A stretch of DNA of 64,000 nucleotides. Source: Candidatus Proelusimicrobium tauri. Its GTDB lineage: Bacteria; Elusimicrobiota; Elusimicrobia; Elusimicrobiales; Elusimicrobiaceae. Below, one piece after another: positions 1 through 8,806 of this stretch. The number at the start of each line of letters is the position of its first letter. Position 1 is the stretch's first letter. The notes under the pieces are model-generated. The model saw only the letters and a list, made by a program, of their open reading frames with translations, had not been told where the DNA came from and did no database searches. Location: contig DBYY01000006.1 in NCBI GenBank assembly GCA_002311025.1, positions 1 to 64,000 of the forward strand, in the 5' to 3' direction. A program made the translations under genes and the position numbers.

Positions 1-1602
1 CACAGTTATCCGCATTGTTGGCGTTGCAAAAAACCTATCATTTTCCGCGCCACAGAACAGTGGTTTATGTCCGTTGATAAAGATAATTTACGCAAAAAAC
101 TCGTAAGCGAAATTGAAAAAGTTAAATGGTATCCCGCAGGCGGTCAAAAAAGAATTACCTCTATGGTTGAACTCCGTCCTGATTGGTGTTTAAGCCGCCA
201 ACGCTTCTGGGGTGTGCCTTTGATGGTATTTTATTGTAAGAAATGCGGCAAAGTGCAAATCGACGCAAAACTTTTTAAACTTATCGCTGACAGAGCCAAA
301 AAAGAAGGCAGCGACTTTTGGTTTACCGATACTTGCGAGCAAATTTTGCCTAAAGATTATACTTGCTCTTGCGGCAGTAAAGAATTTACTAAAGAAAAAG
401 ATATTTTGGATGTCTGGTTTGACTCCGGTGTATCTTGGAAGGAAACTTTAAAATACAGAGATCTCGGTTTCCCCGCAGATGTCTATCTTGAAGGTTCCGA
501 CCAACACCGCGGCTGGTTCCAAACTTCTTTAATTGCGTCTACCGTCTTGGAAGATAAAGCACCTTTCAAAAAAGTTATTACCCACGGTATGATTGTGGAC
601 CAAGAAGGTAAAGCAATGCACAAAAGCGCAGGCAATGCTATATCGCCGGACCAAATTATCAATAAAAACGGTGCCGATATTTTAAGATTATGGGTAAGTT
701 TTACTGATTATTCCGACGATGTCCGCCTTTCCGAAAAGATTTTGGAAGGCCCTATTGACAGTTACCGCAAAATCAGGAATACTATCCGCTATGCTCTTGG
801 CAATTTATCCGATTATGAACCTAGCAAACACCAAGTGGCCTATGAAAACTTAAATGACCTTGATAAATATATGCTCGGCCGCCTTGATGATTTAATCAAA
901 GAAGTCCGCCAAGATTATAAGAATTTTGAGTTAAGAAAAGCAATCAGAAGTATAACCGATTTCTGCATACTTGACCTATCTTCGCTCTTGCTTGATGCTT
1001 CAAAAGACCGCCTTTATACTTTGGGGGAAAATTCTCCCGCAAGAAGAAGCGCGCAAACCGCACTTAGCCAAATTGTTTTAACAATTTTAAAACTCTTGGC
1101 ACCGATTCTTTCTTTTACTTGCGAAGAGGCCTGGCAGGAAATTAAAAAACTTCCGCTTGGCAAGAACTTGGAAGAAAGTATTTTCTTATCTGATATGCCG
1201 GAAAATACAGGCTATCAAGTAAGTTCTGAAATCGTTGAAAAGTGGACCAAAATGCGCGAAATCCGCAGCCAAGTTTTAAAAGCACTTGAAGAAGCCCGCC
1301 AAAAAGGTTTAATAGGCTCTTCACTCGAAGCAAAAGTTGTATTTAAAACTTCCGAACCCAAAATGAAAGAGTTTTTAACAAATACCCTTAATTTATGGCC
1401 GGAAGCGGCAATCGTTTCCCAAGTGTCTTTGGCAGATGGGGCAAATGATAAACTGGATATTGCTATTGAACACGCCGAAGGTTCAAAATGCCCACGCTGT
1501 TGGCAATGGAGAACGGATATCGGTAAGGATTCAAAATATCCCGATTTATGTTCAAGATGTGCCAAAGTTTTAGAGGAAGAAAAAATAAGTGTCCCCGTTT
1601 AA
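1..1602 (+). CDS. ileS: Isoleucyl-tRNA synthetase, C-terminal part (5' end outside window)
   Basis: The frame is open from base 1, so the gene enters from the left and only its last ~533 codons are seen. It charges tRNA-Ile with isoleucine in the cytoplasm. The KMSKS-type loop is seen as KAMHKSAGN, with DVWFDSGVSW and SDQHRGWFQTS upstream of it as in class I Ile/Val/Leu enzymes. The anticodon-binding helical domain follows, and the C-terminus has the zinc finger CPRCW...CSRC that is typical of bacterial IleRS. lspA starts inside its last codons, as is common for an ileS-lspA pair. Nothing suggests damage. The editing and Rossmann domains cannot be judged because they lie outside. Confidence 0.97.
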   Translation, partial: HSYPHCWRCKKPIIFRATEQWFMSVDKDNLRKKLVSEIEKVKWYPAGGQKRITSMVELRPDWCLSRQRFWGVPLMVFYCKKCGKVQIDAKLFKLIADRAKKEGSDFWFTDTCEQILPKDYTCSCGSKEFTKEKDILDVWFDSGVSWKETLKYRDLGFPADVYLEGSDQHRGWFQTSLIASTVLEDKAPFKKVITHGMIVDQEGKAMHKSAGNAISPDQIINKNGADILRLWVSFTDYSDDVRLSEKILEGPIDSYRKIRNTIRYALGNLSDYEPSKHQVAYENLNDLDKYMLGRLDDLIKEVRQDYKNFELRKAIRSITDFCILDLSSLLLDASKDRLYTLGENSPARRSAQTALSQIVLTILKLLAPILSFTCEEAWQEIKKLPLGKNLEESIFLSDMPENTGYQVSSEIVEKWTKMREIRSQVLKALEEARQKGLIGSSLEAKVVFKTSEPKMKEFLTNTLNLWPEAAIVSQVSLADGANDKLDIAIEHAEGSKCPRCWQWRTDIGKDSKYPDLCSRCAKVLEEEKISVPV

Positions 1603-2068
1603 AAATAAGATAACTCCGATAATTTATATCTTGCTTATTTTTGCTTTAGACAGAAAAAGCAAGATATGGGTTTTGTCTTATTTGAAACCGAAAGTTAATA
1701 TCGATATTTTGCCCTTTTTCAAACTGACTTATGTTCAAAATACCGGTGCAGCTTTCGGTTCTTTTCAAAACGGCAATACGATATTAATTTTCGTCAGTAT
1801 TATTATTCTTTTTGCTCTGATAAAATATCGAAAAGAACTTTTTACTCTGGGCAAACTTGCAAGTTGGGGATGGCTTTTTATTATAGGTGGCGCACTTGGC
1901 AATTTGTATGATAGAATCTTTCTTGGTTCTGTAGTGGATTTTATTAACTTTGTTGTATGGCCTGTTTTTAATGTTGCGGATAGTTTTATAACTGTCGGTG
2001 CCATAATGCTTGCTTTGTGTATTTTAAAAGACGAGTATAAAAAAATTAAATCAAAGAAAAAGGAGTAA
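1589..2068 (+). CDS. lspA: Lipoprotein signal peptidase (signal peptidase II)
   Basis: Inner-membrane aspartyl protease that removes the signal peptide of diacylated prolipoproteins. The 159-residue length and four hydrophobic segments fit the family. Family motifs are visible: NTGAAFG near residue 53, GGALGNLYDRI near 101, VVDFI near 116 and FNVADS near 127; the Asp residues of the last two are the catalytic pair. The start is GTG and overlaps the ileS stop by 14 bases, so translation is probably coupled. Its substrates in this window include the lipobox proteins at 2072, 21458, 25232, 49346 and 52394. Confidence 0.96.
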   Translation: MSPFKNKITPIIYILLIFALDRKSKIWVLSYLKPKVNIDILPFFKLTYVQNTGAAFGSFQNGNTILIFVSIIILFALIKYRKELFTLGKLASWGWLFIIGGALGNLYDRIFLGSVVDFINFVVWPVFNVADSFITVGAIMLALCILKDEYKKIKSKKKE

Positions 2069-2071
2069 AAT

Positions 2072-3034
2072 ATGAAAAAGTTTTTATTTCCAATATTGAT
2101 AGCGACTTTGCTTTTTAGTGCCTGCACTTCCAGAAATGACAAAAATTTTATGAAGGCAACTCAACTTGTCAAAGAGAACAAAATAAATCTCGCATTAAAA
2201 ATTTATAATGATATTTTAAGGAATGATCCTACTTATGTTTCCGCCTTAGTTAACCGTGCGCTTATTTACGAAAAACTAGGTGAAGAAAAAATGGCTCAAG
2301 AGGATTATGAAAGGGCTTTGGATCTTGCACCGAACCAAGTAGATCTTTTAAATAATGTAGGCGCTTTTTATTTAGACCACAAAAGACCGCAACTTGCCAA
2401 GTATTATTTTAGCAAGGCTTTGGAAATTCAGCCGGAATATACCCCTGCCTATGTAAACAGAGCCAATGCTAATGAAAAATTAGATAAAATTGATGATGCT
2501 CTTGAAGATTTACACGTCGCTTTATCTTTAGAACCTGAAAATATAGAAATTATTTTAAGTCAGGCGATGTTGTTTTATAAAAAGGCAATGTTTGCAAAAG
2601 CACTTGACGGTTACAGTGAAGTTCTTGCTGCCCGTCCGCAAGATTATAGGACTTATTATAGACGTGCACTTGCTTTTAAAATGTTGGGTGCTTATCAAAA
2701 TGCTTTTAACGATTTAAATACGGCCTTAAGTATGAATAATTCTTATATCCCGGCTATTTTTGCCCGTGCCGAACTACTTTTTGATAAGGGCGATTTTGAA
2801 TCGGCTTTATCTGATTTGGATGTTATTAAAACTATTGATAATCAATATGTTCCCGCTTATGAATTTTCCGGTGATATTTGGGCTATTGAAGACCCCGTAA
2901 AGGCGGTTTCCAATTATATTGTTGCTAAAAAATTAGACCCCGCTAATACCAAGCGTTATGATGCAAAAATTAAGTTAATGAGGTCTGATAGAGGTCGCCA
3001 GGCGGTAATAAAGAAGAAACTTGAAAGGATATAA
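2072..3034 (+). CDS. TPR-repeat lipoprotein
   Basis: 320 residues. A short signal peptide ends in a lipobox (LLFSAC), so the mature protein should be lipidated at Cys18 and face the periplasm. The rest is built of consecutive 34-residue tetratricopeptide repeats (for example LVNRALIYEKLGEEKMAQED and YVNRANANEKLDKIDDALED), about seven in all. TPR arrays bind other proteins; the partner is not evident. It sits 3 bases after lspA, which would process it, and a strong AAGGAG ribosome site precedes it. PilF/Pgb-type roles are possible, but nothing nearby supports a specific one. Confidence 0.85.
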   Translation: MKKFLFPILIATLLFSACTSRNDKNFMKATQLVKENKINLALKIYNDILRNDPTYVSALVNRALIYEKLGEEKMAQEDYERALDLAPNQVDLLNNVGAFYLDHKRPQLAKYYFSKALEIQPEYTPAYVNRANANEKLDKIDDALEDLHVALSLEPENIEIILSQAMLFYKKAMFAKALDGYSEVLAARPQDYRTYYRRALAFKMLGAYQNAFNDLNTALSMNNSYIPAIFARAELLFDKGDFESALSDLDVIKTIDNQYVPAYEFSGDIWAIEDPVKAVSNYIVAKKLDPANTKRYDAKIKLMRSDRGRQAVIKKKLERI

Positions 3035-3035
3035 T

Positions 3036-4949
3036 ATGGCTAAAGTTTTTGTTAGTTCTGCGTATAATTTTAGAGGTTGGGTTTCCTTAATAGGTATAAT
3101 TGTTATTCTAATCGGCTATATGTTTGATTTTTCAAATACTATGCTTTTGATGACAAGTGCTATTTTGTTTTTTTGGGGGGGAGATTTATTTTTGCGCAAT
3201 GCTTGCAGAGAAAATTCATCCTTCAAATTAGGTTTTAATTTTTTTATTTCCTTAAATGCTCTTGCTTTGTTAATTTTTACCATTACCAATAATTTTGCCG
3301 GGCAAGCGGCCTATAAAATTTCCGGTTTATATCTGCTTGTTCCTTTGACTTTTTGTATTGCTAATTTTTTAAAAGCAAGCGAGGTAAAAAACATATCCAA
3401 TTCTTTTAATTTTATTGAGAGTTTGGACAATTTTATTTCTAAATCGGCTATTTTGGTGGAAGGTGATAAACAGACAAAAGTTTTTGCTTCCGAAGTAAAA
3501 GTCGGGCAAAAAATTCTTATAAATGTTGCTCAAAGAGTGCCTTTGGATTGTGTTATTGTTGAGGGCACAACTCTGGCCGATGAACATCTTTTAACCGGTA
3601 ATATAACGCTTGCCGCAAAAGAAGTAGGGGATAATCTTCTTGCCGGCAGCGTAAATAAAGGTTCTGCTGTTATAGCAGAGGTTATTTGTCCTTTAAAGAG
3701 TTCCAAACTTGCCCGTGTATTAAATGCCTTAAAAATAAGCGAGCAGAAAAAAATTACTTCTAAAAGTTATTTAGATTTACACAGTCATTTTATTACTTTG
3801 TTTTTTATTGTTTTTGCTGTTGTAAATGTTCTTGCGGGAATGTATCTTTTTAAGAATATAACATCCGCTATTCAAGCCGCAAATATCTTTTTGCTTACAC
3901 TTGCTTTAAGCGGTCCGGTTATTTATATGGCAAGTCTTTTATTACCGTTTAGGTATTTGATAAAAGGTTGTGCCGGCAGAAAAGTTAAAATTAACAATCC
4001 CAATGCTTTAGAGATGTTTAAAAACAGCGATATTATCTATATTGATAAAACCGGCACTCTTACTACCGGCAATTTGGAAGTTGACCAAATTATCCCCGCA
4101 AAGGGTTATACGGTGGAAAAAGTTGCTCTCGCTGCGGCAACATCCCAGCAAGGCAGCACAACCATTTTTGCCAAAGCCTTAAAGGAATATTGCCGTGTTA
4201 ATAAAATTGTGCCTGAAACCATAATTTCTACGGAATTACATCCAAGTTACGGCACGGTAGTTCGCACGCAAAACGATATTATTTTTGCCGGTAGAAAAGC
4301 GTGGCTTGAAGGCAAGGGTATTAAAGTGGAACTTGCTAGTAATGTCCAAGAACTCAGAAAAACGGTTTTTTATATCTCTAAAAACAATAAGTTTATGGGT
4401 TGTGTCTATTTTACAGATAAATTAAGAGCAAATGCCAAAAGTGTTGTTGCCTATTTGCAGGAACAGGGCAAAAAACTTTGTTTGCTTTCGGGCGATAATA
4501 CCCCTGCTTTACAAATTGTTGCTAATCGTGCCGGCATAAAGGATTATATAGGTGATATGTATCCGCGCGATAAAGCAGCCAGAATTGCCGCTTCAAATAA
4601 TTTAGGCAAAAAAACCACAATGATAGGGGATAGTTTTAATGATATTCTTGCCCTTTTACAAGCGAATGCCGCTTTGGCTTTTGCCCGAGAAGATAGTCCT
4701 TTTATCAGTTGGGTTGATATGGTTTTGGAAACAAGGGATTTCGGTGTAATAAAAGCAATTTTTAAAATGTATGATAAAACACAGGCAATTATAAGACAGA
4801 ATATATTACTCACTATTCTTACCGGTTTAATTTTATTCTTCTTTTTAACGCAAAATCAGCAAATGATATCTTGGTATCAGTTGGTTTTCTATTTAATTGC
4901 CGTTTTTTTTATAATTCTTATAAATTCTGTGAGGTTAAAATATGAATGA
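3036..4949 (+). CDS. P-type ATPase-like membrane protein with degenerate motifs
   Basis: 637 residues with four to five N-terminal hydrophobic segments, two central ones and two at the C-terminus, in the layout of a P1B (metal) ATPase without an N-terminal metal-binding domain. The phosphorylated Asp motif DKTGTLT is intact near residue 337, as are the hinge-type motif GDSFND and the SGDNTPALQ stretch. Three signatures deviate: the actuator TGE reads TGN (DEHLLTGN, near 187), the membrane CPx motif reads SGP with no Cys, and the HP motif of the nucleotide domain is not in its usual place. The family pumps cations; here the substrate is unclear and dephosphorylation may be impaired. ATG at 3036 has an AGGA site; a TTG 15 bases upstream is less likely. 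It overlaps queF by 8 bases. Confidence 0.8.
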   Translation: MAKVFVSSAYNFRGWVSLIGIIVILIGYMFDFSNTMLLMTSAILFFWGGDLFLRNACRENSSFKLGFNFFISLNALALLIFTITNNFAGQAAYKISGLYLLVPLTFCIANFLKASEVKNISNSFNFIESLDNFISKSAILVEGDKQTKVFASEVKVGQKILINVAQRVPLDCVIVEGTTLADEHLLTGNITLAAKEVGDNLLAGSVNKGSAVIAEVICPLKSSKLARVLNALKISEQKKITSKSYLDLHSHFITLFFIVFAVVNVLAGMYLFKNITSAIQAANIFLLTLALSGPVIYMASLLLPFRYLIKGCAGRKVKINNPNALEMFKNSDIIYIDKTGTLTTGNLEVDQIIPAKGYTVEKVALAAATSQQGSTTIFAKALKEYCRVNKIVPETIISTELHPSYGTVVRTQNDIIFAGRKAWLEGKGIKVELASNVQELRKTVFYISKNNKFMGCVYFTDKLRANAKSVVAYLQEQGKKLCLLSGDNTPALQIVANRAGIKDYIGDMYPRDKAARIAASNNLGKKTTMIGDSFNDILALLQANAALAFAREDSPFISWVDMVLETRDFGVIKAIFKMYDKTQAIIRQNILLTILTGLILFFFLTQNQQMISWYQLVFYLIAVFFIILINSVRLKYE

Positions 4950-5355
4950 TATAGATTTTGGTTATACCAAAGATCACGCCCGTAAAGGAGCAAATACGGT
5001 TTTACCGGCAATTCAATGCTGGGAAAATCAATATAACAGAGATTATTTAGTAAAAATCGTCTTGCCGGAGTTTACTTCCGTCTGTCCTAAAACAGGATTG
5101 CCGGATTTCGGCATTATAACTATTGAGTATATACCAAATAAACTTTGTTTGGAACTGAAATCCTTAAAATACTATCTTTTGGAATATAGAGATATGGGTA
5201 TTTTTATGGAAAATATCGCAAATAAGATTTTAGATGATATTGTTAAAGCCTGCCAACCTAAATGCGCCAGAGTTATAGGTGAGTTTACCCCAAGAGGTGG
5301 TTTAAAATCTGTAATTACGGTAGAATTTGGAACTTGGAAAAATGAAATCAAATAA
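4942..5355 (+). CDS. queF: NADPH-dependent 7-cyano-7-deazaguanine reductase
   Basis: Reduces preQ0 to preQ1 in queuosine synthesis, in the cytoplasm. The 137-residue size fits the short, Bacillus-type QueF. The thioimide-forming Cys lies in FTSVCPKTG, followed by the conserved Asp of PDFG, the QueF signature ELKSLKYYL, and FTPRGG near the C-terminus. One oddity: the conserved Phe-His-Glu reads Phe-Met-Glu (GIFMEN), so the family's proton-donor His is replaced. queD and queE lie on the other strand at 17-18 kb; queC is not in the window. The start overlaps the upstream ATPase gene by 8 bases. Confidence 0.9.
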   Translation: MNDIDFGYTKDHARKGANTVLPAIQCWENQYNRDYLVKIVLPEFTSVCPKTGLPDFGIITIEYIPNKLCLELKSLKYYLLEYRDMGIFMENIANKILDDIVKACQPKCARVIGEFTPRGGLKSVITVEFGTWKNEIK

Positions 5356-5914
5356 CTTAATAGCCCTTACTTTAGGTTTAATTTGTGCCGGTTTACTTTG
5401 GCAGTATTATCTTTATCCGAAATATGCCAAAAAAGTGCAAGATCCACAAACGATGAGCGACCTTTTTGCCGCTGATAAAGCAAGTATGGATGAAGAATTA
5501 GCCAATATACCTGGTGAACTTGTCTTTAGAAGTGATGAGGTCCCTAAGCCCGATCCGGATAATGCTACTATTTCTTATGTAGAAGATCCCACTATTGAAA
5601 AAGAAACCATTTCTATCATAAAAGCGCCGGCAAAATATGAACTTATCAAAACCGCAGAAGAATATAAAAAAATAAAAAATTTACTTGCTTCGGATTTGGG
5701 GCCGATAAACTTTTCTAAAGAAATGCTTATCTTAGTAGAAAGCGACGGCAATCTTAATGACGGCTTTTTTCAAATAAAAAAGGTTCAAAATACGGGAGAA
5801 CAAATTATTGTTTCTTACTCTTTTAATATAATCGGAGCCAAAGATAGAGTGGGTAAAATTTCCGCGCAAAAAGTTGATAAAAGCGATTTGCCCATAGTTT
5901 TACAACAAAAATGA
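5342..5914 (+). CDS. Membrane-anchored protein, possible PrcB-like C-terminal domain
   Basis: 190 residues. One N-terminal hydrophobic segment (residues ~5-20) is followed by a charged, Pro-rich stretch and an exported C-terminal domain from ~100 to 190. The C-terminal pattern (TAEEY, then INFSKEMLILVESDG, then a GFFQIKKV strand) recalls the PrcB C-terminal domain of bacterial protease complexes, but the match is by eye and weak. It overlaps queF by 14 bases and the next gene by 4 (ATGA), so it is operon-coupled. The function is unknown. Confidence 0.65.
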   Translation: MKSNNLIALTLGLICAGLLWQYYLYPKYAKKVQDPQTMSDLFAADKASMDEELANIPGELVFRSDEVPKPDPDNATISYVEDPTIEKETISIIKAPAKYELIKTAEEYKKIKNLLASDLGPINFSKEMLILVESDGNLNDGFFQIKKVQNTGEQIIVSYSFNIIGAKDRVGKISAQKVDKSDLPIVLQQK

Positions 5915-7752
5915 TAGATATTTCTTCTCTAAGTTATCACATAGGAAAAAGAAGCATCTTTGAAGATGCTTCTGCTTTTATTGATAAAGGGCATAAAGTC
6001 GGTTTGGTCGGACTTAACGGTTGCGGCAAAACAACTTTATTTAAACTTATTTTAGGGCAGTTATATCCTGACGGCGGTATAATAAATATCTCAAAAGATA
6101 CGCGTATTGCTTCTGTGGAGCAGGATATAAAAGATATTAACCAAACAATTTTAAACCATGTTTTAAATTCCGATAAACAAATGAAGGCGCTTTATGATGA
6201 ACTTGAAAAAAAACCCACCGGTTTACGCCTTGCCGAAATTTACGATCAACTTGACACTCTGGGCGCGCACAGCGCACCGGCACGCGCAAGCGCCATACTT
6301 AGCGGGCTTGGCTTTAGCGAACAAGATCTAAACAAACCTTTAAAAGAGTTTTCCGGCGGTTGGCGTATGCGTGCGGCACTGGCGGCTGCTTTATTTATGC
6401 CTTCCGATTGTTTACTTTTGGATGAACCGACAAATCACCTTGACCTTGAAACCTCTATCTGGCTTGAAGATTGCCTTGAAAAACTTGATAAAACCCTAAT
6501 AATTATCAGCCACGATAGAGAAATCTTAAATAAAATTTGCGATAAAATAATTTTAGTTGACGAGTGCAAACTAAAAGTCTTTAACGGAAATTATGATTCT
6601 TATGAACGCCAACGCCACGAACAAACAGAGCAAATTATAAAAGACGCCAAAAGATACGAAGAAACCCGCCGTCATCTTCAGGCCTTTGTAGATAGATTTA
6701 GAGCAAAAGCCACCAAAGCAAAACAGGCGCAAAGCCGTTTAAAAATGCTTGAAAGACTTGGCGACGCTCCCAAAATACCGCTTGAAAGAAGTGTGCGTTT
6801 TACTTTCCCCGAGGCACAAGTTTTAGATTCTTATTTGTTTACGCTTGAAAATGTGTCTTGCGGATACGGCGATAAAACAGTTTTAAAAGATATAAATTTA
6901 AGTATTTCCCAAGATGATAAAATTGCTTTACTTGGGGCAAACGGAAACGGTAAATCAACTTTTGCCAAACTTTTAAGCGGACACATTTTTGCCCAAAGCG
7001 GCAAAATGACTTATGCGCGTAAATTAAAAATTGCCTATTTTGCCCAGCATCAAACCGAACTTTTAGACATTGAAAAAACCCCTTATGAACTAGCGCGTGA
7101 AAAAATGCTTGAAACAAAAGAAGCCCAAGTTTATACTCATCTTGCTTCTTTCGGTTTAGAAAAATCTAAAGCAGATACCGTTGTTGAAAAACTTTCAGGC
7201 GGGGAAAAGAGCAGACTTTTACTTTCTTTAATTACAATAGAAAATCCTCATATTTTAATTCTTGACGAACCCACAAACCACCTTGATATAGTTTCAAGGC
7301 GTGCCTTGATAGAGGCGCTAAATGATTACAACGGCGCTGTTATTTTAGTTACGCACGATTTTCATATTATTGAAGCCGTCTGCGATAGACTTTTGCTTGT
7401 GGAAAATCATCAAATCTCTTCTTATGACGGTGATATGGAAGATTATAAAAATTATATTTTACGAAATTGGGGTAAAGTTTCCGATAAAGAACGTGCACAA
7501 GGCGGCGCACAGGCACAAAAACGCCGCGCGGCAGCGCAACTGCGCGCCCAAGTTGCACCTCTAAAAAAGGAAATGAAGAATCTTGAAAAGAAACTTGAAA
7601 CCCTAACCAAACAAAAGGAAATGCTTGAAAAAAGTTTAATACAAAATTTTGATAGTCAGTTAAGTATAGAACTTGCGTTTTTAAATAAGGAGATTAGCGA
7701 AACGGAAAATAAGTGGCTTGATTTATCCGGCCAACTGGAACCTTTGCTATAA
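5911..7752 (+). CDS. ABC-F family ATPase
   Basis: 613-residue soluble protein with two ABC cassettes and no membrane segments, typical of ABC-F proteins that act on the ribosome. Walker A motifs are GLNGCGKTT (near residue 34) and GANGNGKST (near 345); signature motifs are FSGGWRMR and LSGGEKSR; both Walker B regions end in LDEPTNHLD. The linker between the cassettes is the charged ABC-F interdomain arm, and the last ~80 residues are a coiled coil, as in YheS/Uup-type proteins. Family members resolve stalled ribosomes or protect against antibiotics; which applies here cannot be told. Confidence 0.93.
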   Translation: MIDISSLSYHIGKRSIFEDASAFIDKGHKVGLVGLNGCGKTTLFKLILGQLYPDGGIINISKDTRIASVEQDIKDINQTILNHVLNSDKQMKALYDELEKKPTGLRLAEIYDQLDTLGAHSAPARASAILSGLGFSEQDLNKPLKEFSGGWRMRAALAAALFMPSDCLLLDEPTNHLDLETSIWLEDCLEKLDKTLIIISHDREILNKICDKIILVDECKLKVFNGNYDSYERQRHEQTEQIIKDAKRYEETRRHLQAFVDRFRAKATKAKQAQSRLKMLERLGDAPKIPLERSVRFTFPEAQVLDSYLFTLENVSCGYGDKTVLKDINLSISQDDKIALLGANGNGKSTFAKLLSGHIFAQSGKMTYARKLKIAYFAQHQTELLDIEKTPYELAREKMLETKEAQVYTHLASFGLEKSKADTVVEKLSGGEKSRLLLSLITIENPHILILDEPTNHLDIVSRRALIEALNDYNGAVILVTHDFHIIEAVCDRLLLVENHQISSYDGDMEDYKNYILRNWGKVSDKERAQGGAQAQKRRAAAQLRAQVAPLKKEMKNLEKKLETLTKQKEMLEKSLIQNFDSQLSIELAFLNKEISETENKWLDLSGQLEPLL

Positions 7753-7759
7753 TATATTT

Positions 7760-8806
7760 ATGAGAATAAATAGCACAAAACTAAAAAATTTAAGAAATTT
7801 ACTCAAAAGAAATAACCTTGAAGGTCTTATTGTATACGATTATACCGATATAAAATACTTTCTTGGAGAGTTTTTTAACGACGGTGAAGCCGTTTTACTT
7901 ATCACTTTAAAAAATATAATAGTCATTGCCCGCAGTTTATACGAAAGTCCTTTTAAGAAGAAATTTAAAGAGGCACTTTTTATCAGCGAAGATAAAAACC
8001 GTCCTTTAGCCCTTGTTGAAGAAGCAAAAAAATTAAAACTAAAAAAACTTGCTTTTGATGCAAATAAAGAGTTTTACTTTGCTGCTAAAATCTATCTTAA
8101 GGCGGGTTTTAAAGAAACTTCTTCCCTTGTTTCCTATTTAAGAACAACAAAGACCGAAGAAGAACTTAAACTTATGCGCAAGGCAACGCAAATTTCAATG
8201 ACGGCTTTTAAAAATATTCAAAAATATGTCAAAACAGGTATAACCGAACTAGAATTAAAACGTAAACTTGAAGACGAAATGACCAGACTTGGCGGGGAAG
8301 GTTTATCTTTTGATATGCGCGTATCTTTTGGGGCAAATACGGCAAATCCGCACCACGTTTGCGACGGCACAAAATTGACCAAAAATACGGCTGTTTTATT
8401 TGATTGGGGTGCTAAATATCAAGATTATTGCGCCGATATGACGCGCTCGTTTTGGTTCGGTCCAAATGCGCCCAAAGAATATACAACAATTTTATCTTTG
8501 GTAAAAAAAGCACACGATAAAGCCGCAAAAGAAGCAAAATATAAAATGAGCGGCGCTCAAATTGATAAGATTTCCCGCGATGTTATTGAAAAAGCCAGTT
8601 ACGGCAAATATTTTACCCACAGAACAGGGCACGGTATCGGTATGCAAGATCACGAACTTGCCGATATCAGCCAAATCAATAATGAACCTATTTTGGATAA
8701 TTATTGCTTCAGTATTGAACCGGGTATTTATCTTGAAGGAAAATACGGCGTTCGTTGGGAAGATTGCTTTTATATGACTAAAAAAGGAATAAAACAAATA
8801 AAATGA
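7760..8806 (+). CDS. M24 family metallopeptidase (Xaa-Pro aminopeptidase-like), copy 1
   Basis: 348 residues with the creatinase-like N-terminal domain (1-120) and a pita-bread catalytic domain. All five metal ligands are visible: Asp in LFDWGA and in CADMTRS, His in TGHGIGMQDHE, Glu in SIEPGIY and Glu in RWEDC. It should cleave N-terminal residues before proline in cytoplasmic peptides. ATG at 7760 is preferred; the frame extends 42 bases upstream into the ABC-F gene. It is followed with a 4-base overlap by a second M24 gene, so the two form a tandem paralogous pair. Confidence 0.9.
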   Translation: MRINSTKLKNLRNLLKRNNLEGLIVYDYTDIKYFLGEFFNDGEAVLLITLKNIIVIARSLYESPFKKKFKEALFISEDKNRPLALVEEAKKLKLKKLAFDANKEFYFAAKIYLKAGFKETSSLVSYLRTTKTEEELKLMRKATQISMTAFKNIQKYVKTGITELELKRKLEDEMTRLGGEGLSFDMRVSFGANTANPHHVCDGTKLTKNTAVLFDWGAKYQDYCADMTRSFWFGPNAPKEYTTILSLVKKAHDKAAKEAKYKMSGAQIDKISRDVIEKASYGKYFTHRTGHGIGMQDHELADISQINNEPILDNYCFSIEPGIYLEGKYGVRWEDCFYMTKKGIKQIK

